Source of the DNA: Micrococcales bacterium 31B | GTDB lineage: Bacteria; Actinomycetota; Actinomycetes; Actinomycetales; Dermabacteraceae | Reading direction: 5' to 3' | Assembly: GCA_022803075.1 (NCBI GenBank) | Contig: JAFFTF010000003.1 | Coordinates: forward strand, 133,939 to 197,938 | Length of the DNA stretch: 64,000 nucleotides | Shown: positions 38,250-46,681 of the stretch, piece after piece | How the letters are laid out: every line of letters begins with the position of its first letter | Numbering within the stretch: position 1 is the stretch's first letter | Position numbers and translations under genes: made by a program | Notes under the pieces: model-generated | Database searches by the model: none | What the model was told of the DNA's origin: nothing | The model's input: only the letters and a program-made list of their open reading frames with translations

Positions 38250-38930
38250 TTACGCCTCCTTCGTTGCGGCTTTAACGGCCGAGCGCACGAGAACCAGACC
38301 ACCCTTGGGGCCAGGAATGGCGCCCTTGACCAGCACAATGCCCTTTTCGGCATCGACTGCGTGAACGGTGAGGTTCTGGACGCTGGTGCGGTCGGCACCC
38401 ATGCGGCCTGCCATACGCATACCCTTGAACACGCGGCTAGGCGTCGATGCGCCGCCGATCGAACCGGGCTTGCGGTGGTTGCGGTGAGCACCGTGCGAAG
38501 CGCTGACACCGGAGAATCCGTGACGCTTCATTACACCTGCGGTGCCCTTACCCTTCGACGTTCCGACAACATCGACCTTCTGGCCGGCCTCGAAAACGTC
38601 TGCGGTGATTTCTTCGCCTACCGAGTAACCGGTGGCGTCTTTCGTACGCAGCTCGATGATGTGGCGGCGCGGGGTCACGCCAGCCTTCTCAAAGTGGCCC
38701 TTGAGGGGCTTAGTAACCTTGCGTGGGTCGATTGCGCCGAACGCGATCTGAATCGCTTCGTAGCCATCGGTCTCCTGCGTGCGGACCTGAGTCACGACGC
38801 ACGGCCCAGCCTGAACGACGGTGACCGGCACAAGCTTGCCGTTCTCGTCCCAGACCTGGGTCATACCAAGCTTAGTACCAAGCACGCCCTTGAAGGAGCG
38901 ATCTCGCTGCCCTGTAAGTTGATTCGACAT
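38250..38930 (-). CDS. rplC: 50S ribosomal protein L3
   Basis: L3 reaches toward the peptidyl-transferase centre. The 226-residue product shows [39 protein letters not shown], and [20 protein letters not shown]. It follows rpsJ by 11 bp. Confidence 0.97.
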   Translation of the reverse strand: MSNQLTGQRDRSFKGVLGTKLGMTQVWDENGKLVPVTVVQAGPCVVTQVRTQETDGYEAIQIAFGAIDPRKVTKPLKGHFEKAGVTPRRHIIELRTKDATGYSVGEEITADVFEAGQKVDVVGTSKGKGTAGVMKRHGFSGVSASHGAHRNHRKPGSIGGASTPSRVFKGMRMAGRMGADRTSVQNLTVHAVDAEKGIVLVKGAIPGPKGGLVLVRSAVKAATKEA

Positions 38931-38941
38931 GTTGCGATACC

Positions 38942-39250
38942 TCAGAGCTTAATCTCGATGTTGACATCGGCAGGCAGGTCGAGGCGCATAAGCGAATCCA
39001 CGGCCTTAGGCGTGGGATCAACAATGTCGATCAGACGCTTGTGCGTGCGCATCTCGAAATGCTCGCGGCTGTCCTTGTACTTGTGGGGTGACCGAATGAC
39101 GCAGAATACGTTCTTCTCCGTCGGCAGCGGCACCGGGCCCACGACCGTCGCACCAGCGCGGGTAACCGTCTCGACAATTTTGCGTGCCGACGAATCGATT
39201 ACCTCGTGGTCATACGACTTGAGCCGGATGCGGATTTTTTGTCCCGCCAT
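38942..39250 (-). CDS. rpsJ: 30S ribosomal protein S10
   Basis: S10 is a 30S head protein and NusE, a partner of the antitermination complex. The 102-residue product shows [40 protein letters not shown] and the end [16 protein letters not shown]. It is the first gene of the ribosomal super-operon, so its upstream 400 bp should hold the main promoter. Confidence 0.98.
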   Translation of the reverse strand: MAGQKIRIRLKSYDHEVIDSSARKIVETVTRAGATVVGPVPLPTEKNVFCVIRSPHKYKDSREHFEMRTHKRLIDIVDPTPKAVDSLMRLDLPADVNIEIKL

Positions 39251-39353
39251 GGCGTCTGCTGACTCTCTTTCGTTTTACCGCTGCTTGCATCTTTGCTTGA
39301 CGTCAGCACCCGCGAAAGGAAGGCGCGTGACATCGCACGGCAAACCCGGGTCA

Positions 39354-39373
39354 AACGCATGCAAGCATGCGTT
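39354..39373. promoter_or_regulatory. 20-bp palindrome in the S10 leader
   Basis: AACGCATGC-AA-GCATGCGTT is a perfect inverted repeat (39354-39362 and 39365-39373) about 100 bp upstream of rpsJ. It could be a repressor site or an RNA hairpin; no protein is known to me for it. Confidence 0.5.
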
Positions 39374-39418
39374 ACCTCGCAGGATTAGAGTCAACTCAAA
39401 GTTGCTTGTCTTGCAAAA

Positions 39419-39442
39419 CCCCGTGAGGCCTAAACCTCGGGG
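39419..39442 (-). terminator. Hairpin with T-run, upstream of the S10 operon
   Basis: CCCC and GAGG (39419-39422 and 39425-39428) pair with CCTC-GGGG (39435-39442), leaving a 2-nt bulge. On the minus strand TTTT follows. It probably ends def transcription, or acts as an attenuator for the S10 operon. Confidence 0.55.
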
Positions 39443-39652
39443 CGCTACACCACCGCTTCGGAACCAGCCACGACACTTAGGTCTCGGCATCTCAACGTGG
39501 AGTGGCGGCGCTAGGCACTCTTGGCCTCGCGCAGACAACTGTTTAAGTATTCCACGTTTGCACCGAAATGACCACCGCGACCAGGGGCCATGGGGGTGGA
39601 CTCAGTCACACGGCGTCCGCTGCCGACCTGCGCGGAGCCGTGGGTCTGACGC

Positions 39653-40537
39653 CTACCCCGCCGGAGGCACCGCCCAACGTTGGCCCGCAGCCAACCGCAC
39701 CCCCATGGCGTCCGCAAAGTCGGCGGGGCTCGCATAGCCTCCCACGGCGCCGGCCTGGCACAACGAGCGAGCGAGGGCGAGATCGTGACAGAGGACGCCG
39801 TCGAGGTGGTCGGTTTCGTGCTGAAAGATGCGTGCATGCCAGCCGCGCACCTTTGCGCTGTGCGATTCACCTGCGAGGTCTTGCCAGTGTGCCCGAATGG
39901 TGCGATAGCGCGGCACCAACACCATCCACCCCGCCACCGACAGGCAGCCCTCCCAGTGCACCAGGACCTCGTCGCCCTCCGGCTCATAGCGAGGATTCAC
40001 CACCGCATAGTCTGTCACTTCGCCACGCTCGAGCGCCCGCAGCAGTTCGGGGTCTCCGGGAGCGGGATCGCCGATCACCGCGAGGCGCAGGGGCAGCCCA
40101 ATTTGGGGCGCCGCGACGCCCACCCCCGGCGCGGCGTGCATCACCCGCAGCATCACTTCGGCCACCCCCTCTAGCGTCGGCCGCGGCAGCCAAATCGGCG
40201 CGCGGGAGCCGGTGGGTTCCTGCGCGCCTTCGCCCTCGGCGACCCACTCGACGGGCGCTCCCCCCGCGCGCAGCGCCCAGTGGCCGGCCTGCACGATCTG
40301 TGGCAGACCTGCGATCGTCGCCTCGGTCGCGCCCGCCCCGGTTACCCCCGTTGCCTCGGCGCCCTTCTGGGAGGCGGACGCCGCCGACCCAGTGGGCTGC
40401 TCCGCATGCAGACTCGCGGCCAGCAGGTCACGTAGATGCTGCTCAAACTGGTAGGAGTCAGGAACCGCGGGGTGGCTGCGAACGGCACCGGTCGGCGCTT
40501 TCGCTGCGGGCACGGAGGCGGAAGGGTTAACGCTCAT
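39653..40537 (-). CDS. def: Peptide deformylase with long N-terminal extension
   Basis: Def removes the formyl group from the initiator methionine. The three metal-site motifs are present: GVGVAAPQIG (motif 1), WEGCLSVAG (motif 2, Cys ligand) and QHETDHLDGVL (motif 3, His ligands and catalytic Glu). The protein is 294 residues, against about 170-220 for typical Def, because of a 110-residue N-terminal region. A sequence pattern SLHAEQPTGSA in that region looks linker-like, so the catalytic domain starts near residue 118. The N-terminal part may be a low-conservation extension; the start is uncertain. Confidence 0.93.
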   Translation of the reverse strand: MSVNPSASVPAAKAPTGAVRSHPAVPDSYQFEQHLRDLLAASLHAEQPTGSAASASQKGAEATGVTGAGATEATIAGLPQIVQAGHWALRAGGAPVEWVAEGEGAQEPTGSRAPIWLPRPTLEGVAEVMLRVMHAAPGVGVAAPQIGLPLRLAVIGDPAPGDPELLRALERGEVTDYAVVNPRYEPEGDEVLVHWEGCLSVAGWMVLVPRYRTIRAHWQDLAGESHSAKVRGWHARIFQHETDHLDGVLCHDLALARSLCQAGAVGGYASPADFADAMGVRLAAGQRWAVPPAG

Positions 40538-40855
40538 GATTCAGTATCTCGCGCCTTCGCAAGCCCCGTTCGAGGGCGGGAAGCTCGGATTCCTGCGTCG
40601 CCATGGCCGCGCCGCCACGACACTCACTGAGAAAAAAATGTGCGCTAGGTGACACCAAACTTCCGCAGTGGGCCCAACCTGTGATTAGATACACAAGCGG
40701 CTTGGAGGCCGCTTTCCGACGTGGCCGCAGGCCGCTCGGGTACATCACGAAAGTAAGCATGGCATCGTGGCTCGCACTTGTGGGCGAGGCACGTTTTCAT
40801 GTGTCAACTTCACTACGGATCGTCCGGCACGTACCTGCCGGTGAAGGAGAACACT
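40538..40855. promoter_or_regulatory. Divergent def/msiK-like region with operator candidate
   Basis: This 318-bp gap holds no supported gene. A -10 type box TTAGAT (40685-40690) reads toward the transporter ATPase gene, and a 7-bp perfect inverted repeat, AAGCGGC-N6-GCCGCTT (40695-40714), covers the expected transcription start. That layout suits repression by a DNA-binding protein. The ribosome binding site AAGGAGA (40844-40850) precedes the GTG start. Confidence 0.45.
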
Positions 40856-41935
40856 GTGGCTACAGTTAAGTACGACCAAGCAACTCGCATTTACCCCGGC
40901 AGCGACCGTCCCTCGGTGGACGCGCTGTCGATCGACATTCAGGACGGCGAGTTCCTCGTCCTCGTCGGCCCCTCGGGCTGCGGCAAGTCCACCTCGCTGC
41001 GCATGCTGGCGGGCCTGGAAGAAGTCAACAAGGGCCGCATCATGATTGGTGACCGCGACGTCACCGACGTGCCCCCGAAGGACCGCGACATCGCCATGGT
41101 GTTTCAGAACTACGCTCTGTACCCGCACATGACGGTGGCTGACAACATGGGCTTCGCGCTGAAGATTCAGAACACGCCCAAGGCCGAGATCCGCGCCCGC
41201 GTTGAAGAGGCCGCCAAGATCCTCGACCTCACGCAGTACCTCGACCGCAAGCCCAAGGCGCTCTCCGGCGGTCAGCGCCAGCGCGTCGCCATGGGCCGCG
41301 CCATCGTTCGTCAGCCGCAGGTGTTCCTCATGGATGAGCCCCTGTCGAACCTCGACGCCAAGTTGCGTGTTCAGACGCGTACGCAGATCGCGTCGCTGCA
41401 GCGCCGTCTCGGCGTTACCACGGTCTACGTCACGCACGATCAGACTGAGGCCATGACCATGGGCGACCGCGTCGCCGTGCTCAAGGACGGCATCTTGCAG
41501 CAGTGCGACACCCCGCGCCGCATGTACGATCACCCCGACAATGTGTTCGTGGCCGGCTTCATCGGTTCGCCCGCCATGAACCTCATCGAAACCAAGGTCA
41601 CCGACGGTGGCGTGCAGCTCGGCGGCACCACGGTGCATGTCGAGCGCGATGTCCTGCAGGGTGCCTCGCAGTCGGTAACGCTCGGAGTTCGCCCCGAAGA
41701 CCTCGAGATCAACGGCGAAGGCAAGGGCCTCAAGGTTGAGATTGACGTCGTGGAAGAACTCGGCGCCGACGCCTACGTGTACGGTCACATCGACGGCCAG
41801 TCCGCCGACCGCCCGTTCATCGCCCGCGTTGACGGCCGCCGCCCACCCATGAAGGGCGACTCGATCTTCTTCACCCCGAAGGAAGGTCACCTGCACCTGT
41901 TCGACGGCGCCTCGGGCCTGCGTCTCGGCAAGTAG
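40856..41935 (+). CDS. msiK: Sugar ABC transporter ATP-binding protein (MsiK/UgpC type)
   Basis: A cytoplasmic ATPase of 359 residues that powers carbohydrate importers. Motifs are Walker A GPSGCGKST (about 38-46), Q-loop VFQNYALYPHMTV, signature LSGGQRQRVAMGRA, Walker B VFLMDEPLSNLD and H-loop VTHDQTEA. A C-terminal TOBE/OB domain (SVTLGVRPEDL ...) follows. The GTG at 40856 follows AAGGAGA. In actinobacteria one MsiK serves many binding-protein/permease systems, and this gene is not in a transporter operon, consistent with that role. It could serve the orphan binding protein near 8 kb. A strong hairpin follows. Confidence 0.93.
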   Translation: MATVKYDQATRIYPGSDRPSVDALSIDIQDGEFLVLVGPSGCGKSTSLRMLAGLEEVNKGRIMIGDRDVTDVPPKDRDIAMVFQNYALYPHMTVADNMGFALKIQNTPKAEIRARVEEAAKILDLTQYLDRKPKALSGGQRQRVAMGRAIVRQPQVFLMDEPLSNLDAKLRVQTRTQIASLQRRLGVTTVYVTHDQTEAMTMGDRVAVLKDGILQQCDTPRRMYDHPDNVFVAGFIGSPAMNLIETKVTDGGVQLGGTTVHVERDVLQGASQSVTLGVRPEDLEINGEGKGLKVEIDVVEELGADAYVYGHIDGQSADRPFIARVDGRRPPMKGDSIFFTPKEGHLHLFDGASGLRLGK

Positions 41936-41950
41936 TAGTCTCACCACAGC

Positions 41951-41980
41951 GGCGGGCAGCGACTTCGGTCGCTGCCCGCC
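41951..41980 (+). terminator. Hairpin terminator after the msiK-like gene
   Basis: GGCGGGCAGCGAC (41951-41963) and GTCGCTGCCCGCC (41968-41980) form a perfect 13-bp stem closed by a TTCG tetraloop, 15 bp past the stop. No T-run follows. Confidence 0.75.
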
Positions 41981-42094
41981 GTTGCGCTGTCCACCGAATG
42001 GTTCCGTGCCTGGAGGGACCGCGCGTCCATAAAGATTGCCCGCACACGGGGACGCCGGGTGGTCAGGGCCCTGCGAAGGTGAAAGACTGGAGTT

Positions 42095-43477
42095 ATGCCA
42101 AGCACCCTCCAGATAAGTGCCGTGCGCCCGGATCCGGCCCTGCTTGACCTGCCCTGGGACGTTCCCCTCGCCTCGTGGCCCGAAGACCTCCTGGCGGCAC
42201 TGCCCCGTGGTCTCTCGCGCCACGTCGTGCGCTTCATCAAACTCAACGGGCGGGTACTGGCCGCCAAGGAAATCGAAGCCCGGCTGGCCCGCAACGAATA
42301 CGAGTTGCTGCGGGTCCTGCACAAACTTGAGGTTCCCGGCGTCGAGCCGTTTGGCATCGTCAGCGGGCGCAAGGACGACCAAGGCCACCCCCTCGATGAC
42401 GTGCTGATCACCCGCCATCTGCAGTTCTCCCTGCCCTACCGAGCCCTCTTCAGCCAACACCTGCGAGCCGACACCGCCACTCGATTGATCGACGCGCTCG
42501 CCGTACTGATCGTGCGCATTCACCTCGCCGGCTTCTTCTGGGGCGACATCTCGCTGTCTAACACCCTGTTTCGCCGCGACGCGGGCGAGTTCAGTGCCTA
42601 CCTCGTTGACGCCGAGACCGGCGAGTTTCACGATGCCCTCACCGTCGGCCAACGCGACTACGACCTCGACGTGGCCCGCACCAACATCATCGGTGAAATG
42701 ATGGACCTGCAGGCGGGCGACCTGATACCCGAGGACGTCGACATCATCGACATCGGCGATCGGCTCGTGCAGCGCTACACGCTGCTGTGGCGCGAACTCA
42801 CCGAAGTCGAAACCTTCGACCACTCCGAGCGGTGGCGCGTGGCGGCACGCATCAGCCGTCTCAACGAACTGGGCTTCGACGTGGGCGAACTCGACATCTA
42901 CACCGATTTCGATGGCTCGCGCCTGAACATTCGCCCCAAGGTCGTCGACGCCGGTCACCACTCCCGCCGCCTGCTGCGCCTCACGGGCCTCGACACCGAG
43001 GAAAACCAGGCACGTCGGCTGCTCAACGACCTCGACACCTACAGCGCGGAGACCGATCAGCAGGGCGAGGACGAGGAGTTCGTCGCGCATGAATGGTTGC
43101 GTGAGGTCTTTGAGCCCGTCGTCCGCTCGGTGCCCCGCACCCTACGCGCCAAGCTCGAACCCGCCGAAATCTTTCACGAGGTGCTCGAGCATCGCTGGTA
43201 CGAATCGGAGCAGCAAGGGCGCGACGTCTCCATGGACGAAGCGGTCTCCAGTTACCTCGATGGGGTACTCCCCCATAAGCCCGACGAAAAGGCCATGCTC
43301 GAGACCTACACCACCGACATGCCCGTGCTCGGCGACTTCGATGTCAACGACGCCGACGCCACGTTCGGCGAGATGGAGTGGGACGACCCGGGAGACGACG
43401 CAGAGAGCGACGACGACGAGGCAGACAACCAGCCCACCGGAGCGTCCTATTTCAGCCGCGATTCGCTGGGATTCTAG
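42095..43477 (+). CDS. DUF4032 domain-containing protein (kinase-like fold)
   Basis: A 460-residue cytoplasmic protein found mainly in actinobacteria. The middle shows a kinase-like catalytic-loop pattern, HLAGFFWGDISLSNTLFRRD (about residues 148-167), with Asp in WGDISLSN where RIO/APH-type kinases have the HxD loop, and then YLVDAETGEFHD as a possible DFG-like metal site. Conserved blocks LNGRVLAAKEIEARLARNEY and LYIRLDALDG-type pieces are seen. The C-terminal end is Asp/Glu-rich. Whether it phosphorylates anything is unknown. It is downstream of the msiK-like gene, separated by a terminator. Confidence 0.88.
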   Translation: MPSTLQISAVRPDPALLDLPWDVPLASWPEDLLAALPRGLSRHVVRFIKLNGRVLAAKEIEARLARNEYELLRVLHKLEVPGVEPFGIVSGRKDDQGHPLDDVLITRHLQFSLPYRALFSQHLRADTATRLIDALAVLIVRIHLAGFFWGDISLSNTLFRRDAGEFSAYLVDAETGEFHDALTVGQRDYDLDVARTNIIGEMMDLQAGDLIPEDVDIIDIGDRLVQRYTLLWRELTEVETFDHSERWRVAARISRLNELGFDVGELDIYTDFDGSRLNIRPKVVDAGHHSRRLLRLTGLDTEENQARRLLNDLDTYSAETDQQGEDEEFVAHEWLREVFEPVVRSVPRTLRAKLEPAEIFHEVLEHRWYESEQQGRDVSMDEAVSSYLDGVLPHKPDEKAMLETYTTDMPVLGDFDVNDADATFGEMEWDDPGDDAESDDDEADNQPTGASYFSRDSLGF

Positions 43478-43500
43478 CGGACCGCACCGAGGCATCCGAA

Positions 43501-43530
43501 GGGCGGCCGCCGACACTCCGGCGGCCGCCC
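43501..43530. terminator. Bidirectional hairpin between DUF4032 and GMC genes
   Basis: GGGCGGCCGCCG (43501-43512) and CGGCGGCCGCCC (43519-43530) form a perfect 12-bp stem with a 6-nt loop between two converging genes. Confidence 0.8.
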
Positions 43531-43538
43531 TTGCGCCG

Positions 43539-45104
43539 TCACACCCCGCGGGTTCGCAGTTGCTCGGCGATATATTCTGCCTGCCGAATCGCAAGCGTGA
43601 CGATCGTCAGCGTGGGGTTCGCGGCGGCACCCGTGGTGAACACCGAACCATCGCTGATGAAGAGATTCGGCACGTCATGAGCCCGACCCCAGCCGTCCAC
43701 GACGCCGTCCGCCGCGGCCGCGCTCATGCGCGCCGTGCCCAGGTTGTGCGTTGACGGGTAGGGCGGCGTGCGACGCGTCGTGTGCGCGCCCACCGCCTCG
43801 TAGAGGGCCGTCGACTGCGCGTACGCGTGCTCGCGCATCGCCACATCGTTGGGATGGTCGTCGAAGTGTACGTGCGCAACAGGAATGCCGTGGGCATCCT
43901 TGACGGCCGGATCGAGGGAGACCCGATTCGTCTCTTGCGGCATGTCCTCCCCCACGAGCCACATGCCCGCGGTGTACGCATACCTGTCCATGAACGCCGC
44001 GAAGTCTGCGCCCCAGTCGCCCGGGTCGAGGAACTTCGCGAGAAAGGCGGGCCCCAGGGCGATGGGCTCCATGTAGTAGCCGCCCGCGAAGCCACGATTC
44101 GTGTCGTGCTTGGACTCGTCGGCGATGATTCCAGACATCGTTTCGCCGCGATAGAACCGCACGGGCTGATCGAACTGCGCGTACGTCGAACCCGTCGTGT
44201 GCCGCATATAGTTGCGCCCGACCTGGCCCGACGAGTTCGCGAGACCATCAGGGAACAGAGCCGACTCCGAGAGCAGTAGCAACCGCGGAGTCTCGATCGA
44301 ATTGCCCGCCACGCACACCAGCTTGGCCTTTTGCCGCACGAGCGCGCCCGACGCATCCAGGTAGAGCACCGCATCGGCGAGGCCCTGCGCATTGTGCGTA
44401 ATGCGCACCACGTGAGACTCGGGGCGCAGGTCTAGGAGTCCCGTCGCCTCGGCGCGCGGGATCTCGCGCACGAGGGTGCTCCACTTGGAGCGGTTCTTGT
44501 CGCCCTGAAAGTTGAAACCGTCTTGGATCGTGGCCGGCCGGCCGTCGTACTCCTCGGAGTTCGTGGCATAGGGCCCGGTGGCGTAGTACGTGTACCCCAG
44601 TCGTCGCGCGCCCTCGGCGAACACCTTGTAGTTGTTCGTCGCGGGCAGCGGTGGGCGCCCGTGCCGGTGCGTGGAACCCATCGCCTGTTCGGCGCGATCA
44701 TAGTACGGCTCGAGATCGGACAGCGAAATCGGCCAGTCGAGCAGGTTGGCGCCGTCGACATCTCCGTATACCGAGCGCGTGGCAAACTCGTGCGCCTTGA
44801 ACCGCGGCGTGGCCCCCGACCAGTGCGTCGTCGTGCCGCCCACGGCCTTGACCAGCCACGCGGGTAGGTTCGGAAAATCCTGCGCGACGCGCCACGTGCC
44901 CGACGTGGTGCGTGGGTCGGTCCACGCCATCTGCGAGAAGGCCTCCCACTCGTCGTTGACGTAGTCCTCATTGCGAAGGTAGGGCCCGGCCTCCAGCACG
45001 ACAACGGGCAGCCCCCGGGCCGTGAGCTCGAACGCGAGGGTGCCACCACCCGCGCCCGAGCCGATAATGACGATGGCCTCTTCGTTGTGGTTGATCGCGG
45101 TCAT
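43539..45104 (-). CDS. GMC-family FAD-dependent oxidoreductase
   Basis: A 521-residue flavoenzyme of the glucose-methanol-choline type, likely oxidising a sugar, polyol or alcohol. The FAD-binding motif GSGAGGGTLAFELTARG lies at about 15-31, GGTTTHWSGATPRF at about 89-102, and the C-terminal active-site region has STHNLGTARMS (catalytic His) and FISDGSVFTTGAAANPTLTI. Its ATG overlaps the stop of the upstream subunit gene (ATGA). With the subunit-3-like partner, it resembles membrane-bound gluconate/sugar dehydrogenases, but no cytochrome subunit or export signal is visible. The substrate is unknown. Confidence 0.9.
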   Translation of the reverse strand: MTAINHNEEAIVIIGSGAGGGTLAFELTARGLPVVVLEAGPYLRNEDYVNDEWEAFSQMAWTDPRTTSGTWRVAQDFPNLPAWLVKAVGGTTTHWSGATPRFKAHEFATRSVYGDVDGANLLDWPISLSDLEPYYDRAEQAMGSTHRHGRPPLPATNNYKVFAEGARRLGYTYYATGPYATNSEEYDGRPATIQDGFNFQGDKNRSKWSTLVREIPRAEATGLLDLRPESHVVRITHNAQGLADAVLYLDASGALVRQKAKLVCVAGNSIETPRLLLLSESALFPDGLANSSGQVGRNYMRHTTGSTYAQFDQPVRFYRGETMSGIIADESKHDTNRGFAGGYYMEPIALGPAFLAKFLDPGDWGADFAAFMDRYAYTAGMWLVGEDMPQETNRVSLDPAVKDAHGIPVAHVHFDDHPNDVAMREHAYAQSTALYEAVGAHTTRRTPPYPSTHNLGTARMSAAAADGVVDGWGRAHDVPNLFISDGSVFTTGAAANPTLTIVTLAIRQAEYIAEQLRTRGV

Positions 45105-45595
45105 GACGCACCCCCCGCGGTTGTCGTGCCGGGCGCGCCGCCAGGCACCACGTCTGCCATGGGCTCGCCATCGTATTCAGTGATGCGGGGCTCGGGCAGC
45201 CAGCTGAGATCGTTGAAGCCACGAGTGAGATACCCGCCCTTATCGAACGACGGCCCCTCGTAGCCGAGCACCTCCCAGGTCTCGGGGTCGCTGTACAGCG
45301 TCACGACACTGCTGGACTGCACGAGACGAAAGAACGCGGTCTGCTGTGCGGCGGTCAACGCGGCGGTCAGGGGCTCCGCTTCGGCCGCCACGACGGGCGT
45401 TCCCAGCACGCCCTCGAGGCTGCGCACGCCCTCGGCGATCACGGTGTAATCCTGAGTCGAGTCAGCAACGCTCGCGATGATCGCCTCGGCGCTGCGAAGA
45501 TACGGACCGTCAGGCACCTTGGGGTGCGGGTAGATAGCACGCACGATGCGCGACAGTGCCGCCGCATCGGCGGCGGGTGTTGCGGGGGTTGCCAT
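45101..45595 (-). CDS. Gluconate 2-dehydrogenase subunit 3-like protein
   Basis: A 164-residue partner of the GMC oxidoreductase. The sequence LSRIVRAIYPHPKVPDGPYL and DLSWLPEPRITEYDGEP fit the gluconate 2-dehydrogenase subunit 3 family. In classic gluconate dehydrogenase this subunit carries a Tat signal that exports the enzyme; here the N-terminus MATPATPAADAAALSRIVR lacks a twin arginine and hydrophobic stretch, so the complex is likely cytoplasmic. ATG 45595 follows AGGAGG. It is the first gene of the two-gene operon. Confidence 0.82.
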   Translation of the reverse strand: MATPATPAADAAALSRIVRAIYPHPKVPDGPYLRSAEAIIASVADSTQDYTVIAEGVRSLEGVLGTPVVAAEAEPLTAALTAAQQTAFFRLVQSSSVVTLYSDPETWEVLGYEGPSFDKGGYLTRGFNDLSWLPEPRITEYDGEPMADVVPGGAPGTTTAGGAS

Positions 45596-45791
45596 GGTGA
45601 CCTCCTGTGGAAATCGGGTGGGGCACCAGGTTCTTCCCGCCGCGACTCCTGTGAAAGTCGTCTTCTCGCGGTGCGAGAATGGCCGGACGCCACGGGGGCT
45701 CGCGGGCGGGGCAGCCAACGCGGGCAGCGGGGCCCGGGCCACGCGAGCGTCCCCTCACCTGGTGCAACCGGACCACGAAAATTACTGAAAA

Positions 45792-45807
45792 CCCGCGGAA
45801 CCGCGGG
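45792..45807. promoter_or_regulatory. Palindrome between the GMC operon and iclR
   Basis: CCCGCGG-AA-CCGCGGG is a perfect 16-bp palindrome in the divergent region, 17 bp before the chosen iclR start. IclR proteins usually bind such palindromes near their own promoter, so this is a candidate operator. Confidence 0.4.
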
Positions 45808-45823
45808 CGATGAATGCGACGAT

Positions 45824-46675
45824 ATGCCCATGGCGGCCGGTGATATTCCCAGGGTGGAGGGCGCAGAGCGCGAGGTAGTCGTGCCCGTCGAGCGGGCCCA
45901 GACGGATCGCGTGCACAGCGTGCACCGCACCCTGCAACTGCTGGAGACCGTCGCGGCGTGCGGGGGTTGCTCCGCGCGCCACCTCTCGTCGAGTCTTGGC
46001 ATGCCGCTGCCGACCGTGTACCGGCTGGCCCAGGAACTCATCGCGAGCGGCTATCTCGTACACCTGCGCTCGCAGCAGCGCTTCGAACTCGGGTACAAGG
46101 TTTACGAATTGGGGCTGAAGCTGCACCAGCAGATCGGAGTGACGCGGGGCGTTCGCGAGGCCATCGATTCGCTGCATGCTCGGCTCGGCACGGCCGCGTA
46201 TTACGCCATCTACCGCGGCACAGATGTGGTGATCGCCTATGTCTCCGACTGCGGTGCGCACCCGCGCCTCGCGCCCCTGTCGTTTGGCTTTCACGAGGCT
46301 GCGCACGCCACGGCGTTTGGGAAGGTGATGCTTGCAGGGCTCGCCCCAAACGAGCGCGACGCGTACCTGTTTGCCCACGGCACTCCGCGACTGACCGCCG
46401 CGACCCGGGTGCGGCGAGAGGACATTGAGGCGGACCTCGACCGCGTGCGCCGCGAGGGCATTGCCTGGGAGCGTGGGGAATTTCTCGAGGGTTACACGTG
46501 CGCGGCGGTCGCGGTGCGAGACCGTTCCGGACTCGTGATCGGTTCTGTCGCGATCAGTGCCGCGACCGACGGGGCGGGGCGGCGCGACGCGGACCTCGAG
46601 CGCGAACTGCGCGAACATGCCCTTCTGCTCGGTTCGCGGCAGCGGGCTCGGGTCGTGCAGGAACGCACGGCCTGA
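45824..46675 (+). CDS. IclR-family transcriptional regulator
   Basis: A 283-residue regulator. The N-terminal winged helix-turn-helix runs about 28-90 (SVHRTLQLLETVAACGGCSA, then LSSSLGMPLPTVYRLAQELIASGYL), followed by the IclR ligand-binding domain with SFGFHEAAHATAFGKVMLAG and YTCAAVAVRDRSGLVIGSVA. It faces the GMC/subunit-3 operon and probably controls it, with the substrate as ligand; this is inferred from position. The start is uncertain: ATG 45824 or 45830 or GTG 45854 fit. Confidence 0.88.
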   Translation: MPMAAGDIPRVEGAEREVVVPVERAQTDRVHSVHRTLQLLETVAACGGCSARHLSSSLGMPLPTVYRLAQELIASGYLVHLRSQQRFELGYKVYELGLKLHQQIGVTRGVREAIDSLHARLGTAAYYAIYRGTDVVIAYVSDCGAHPRLAPLSFGFHEAAHATAFGKVMLAGLAPNERDAYLFAHGTPRLTAATRVRREDIEADLDRVRREGIAWERGEFLEGYTCAAVAVRDRSGLVIGSVAISAATDGAGRRDADLERELREHALLLGSRQRARVVQERTA

Positions 46676-46681
46676 TGGCGG

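Larger units (their letters stand above)
39251..39652 (-). promoter_or_regulatory. S10 operon leader and promoter region, about 400 bp
   Basis: The gap between def and rpsJ has no supported gene. On the minus strand it contains a hairpin with a short T-run (39419-39442) and, closer to rpsJ, a 20-bp perfect palindrome (39354-39373). A TTGAGTTGACT-N-TAAT-like segment (about 39380-39400) could be part of a promoter but the spacing is unclear. Nothing else stands out. Confidence 0.45.

Noticed and set aside
40745..43090. 781-codon open frame on the minus strand
   Set aside because: It is antisense to the msiK-like ATPase and DUF4032 genes, has no known motifs, and results from GC-rich codon bias.
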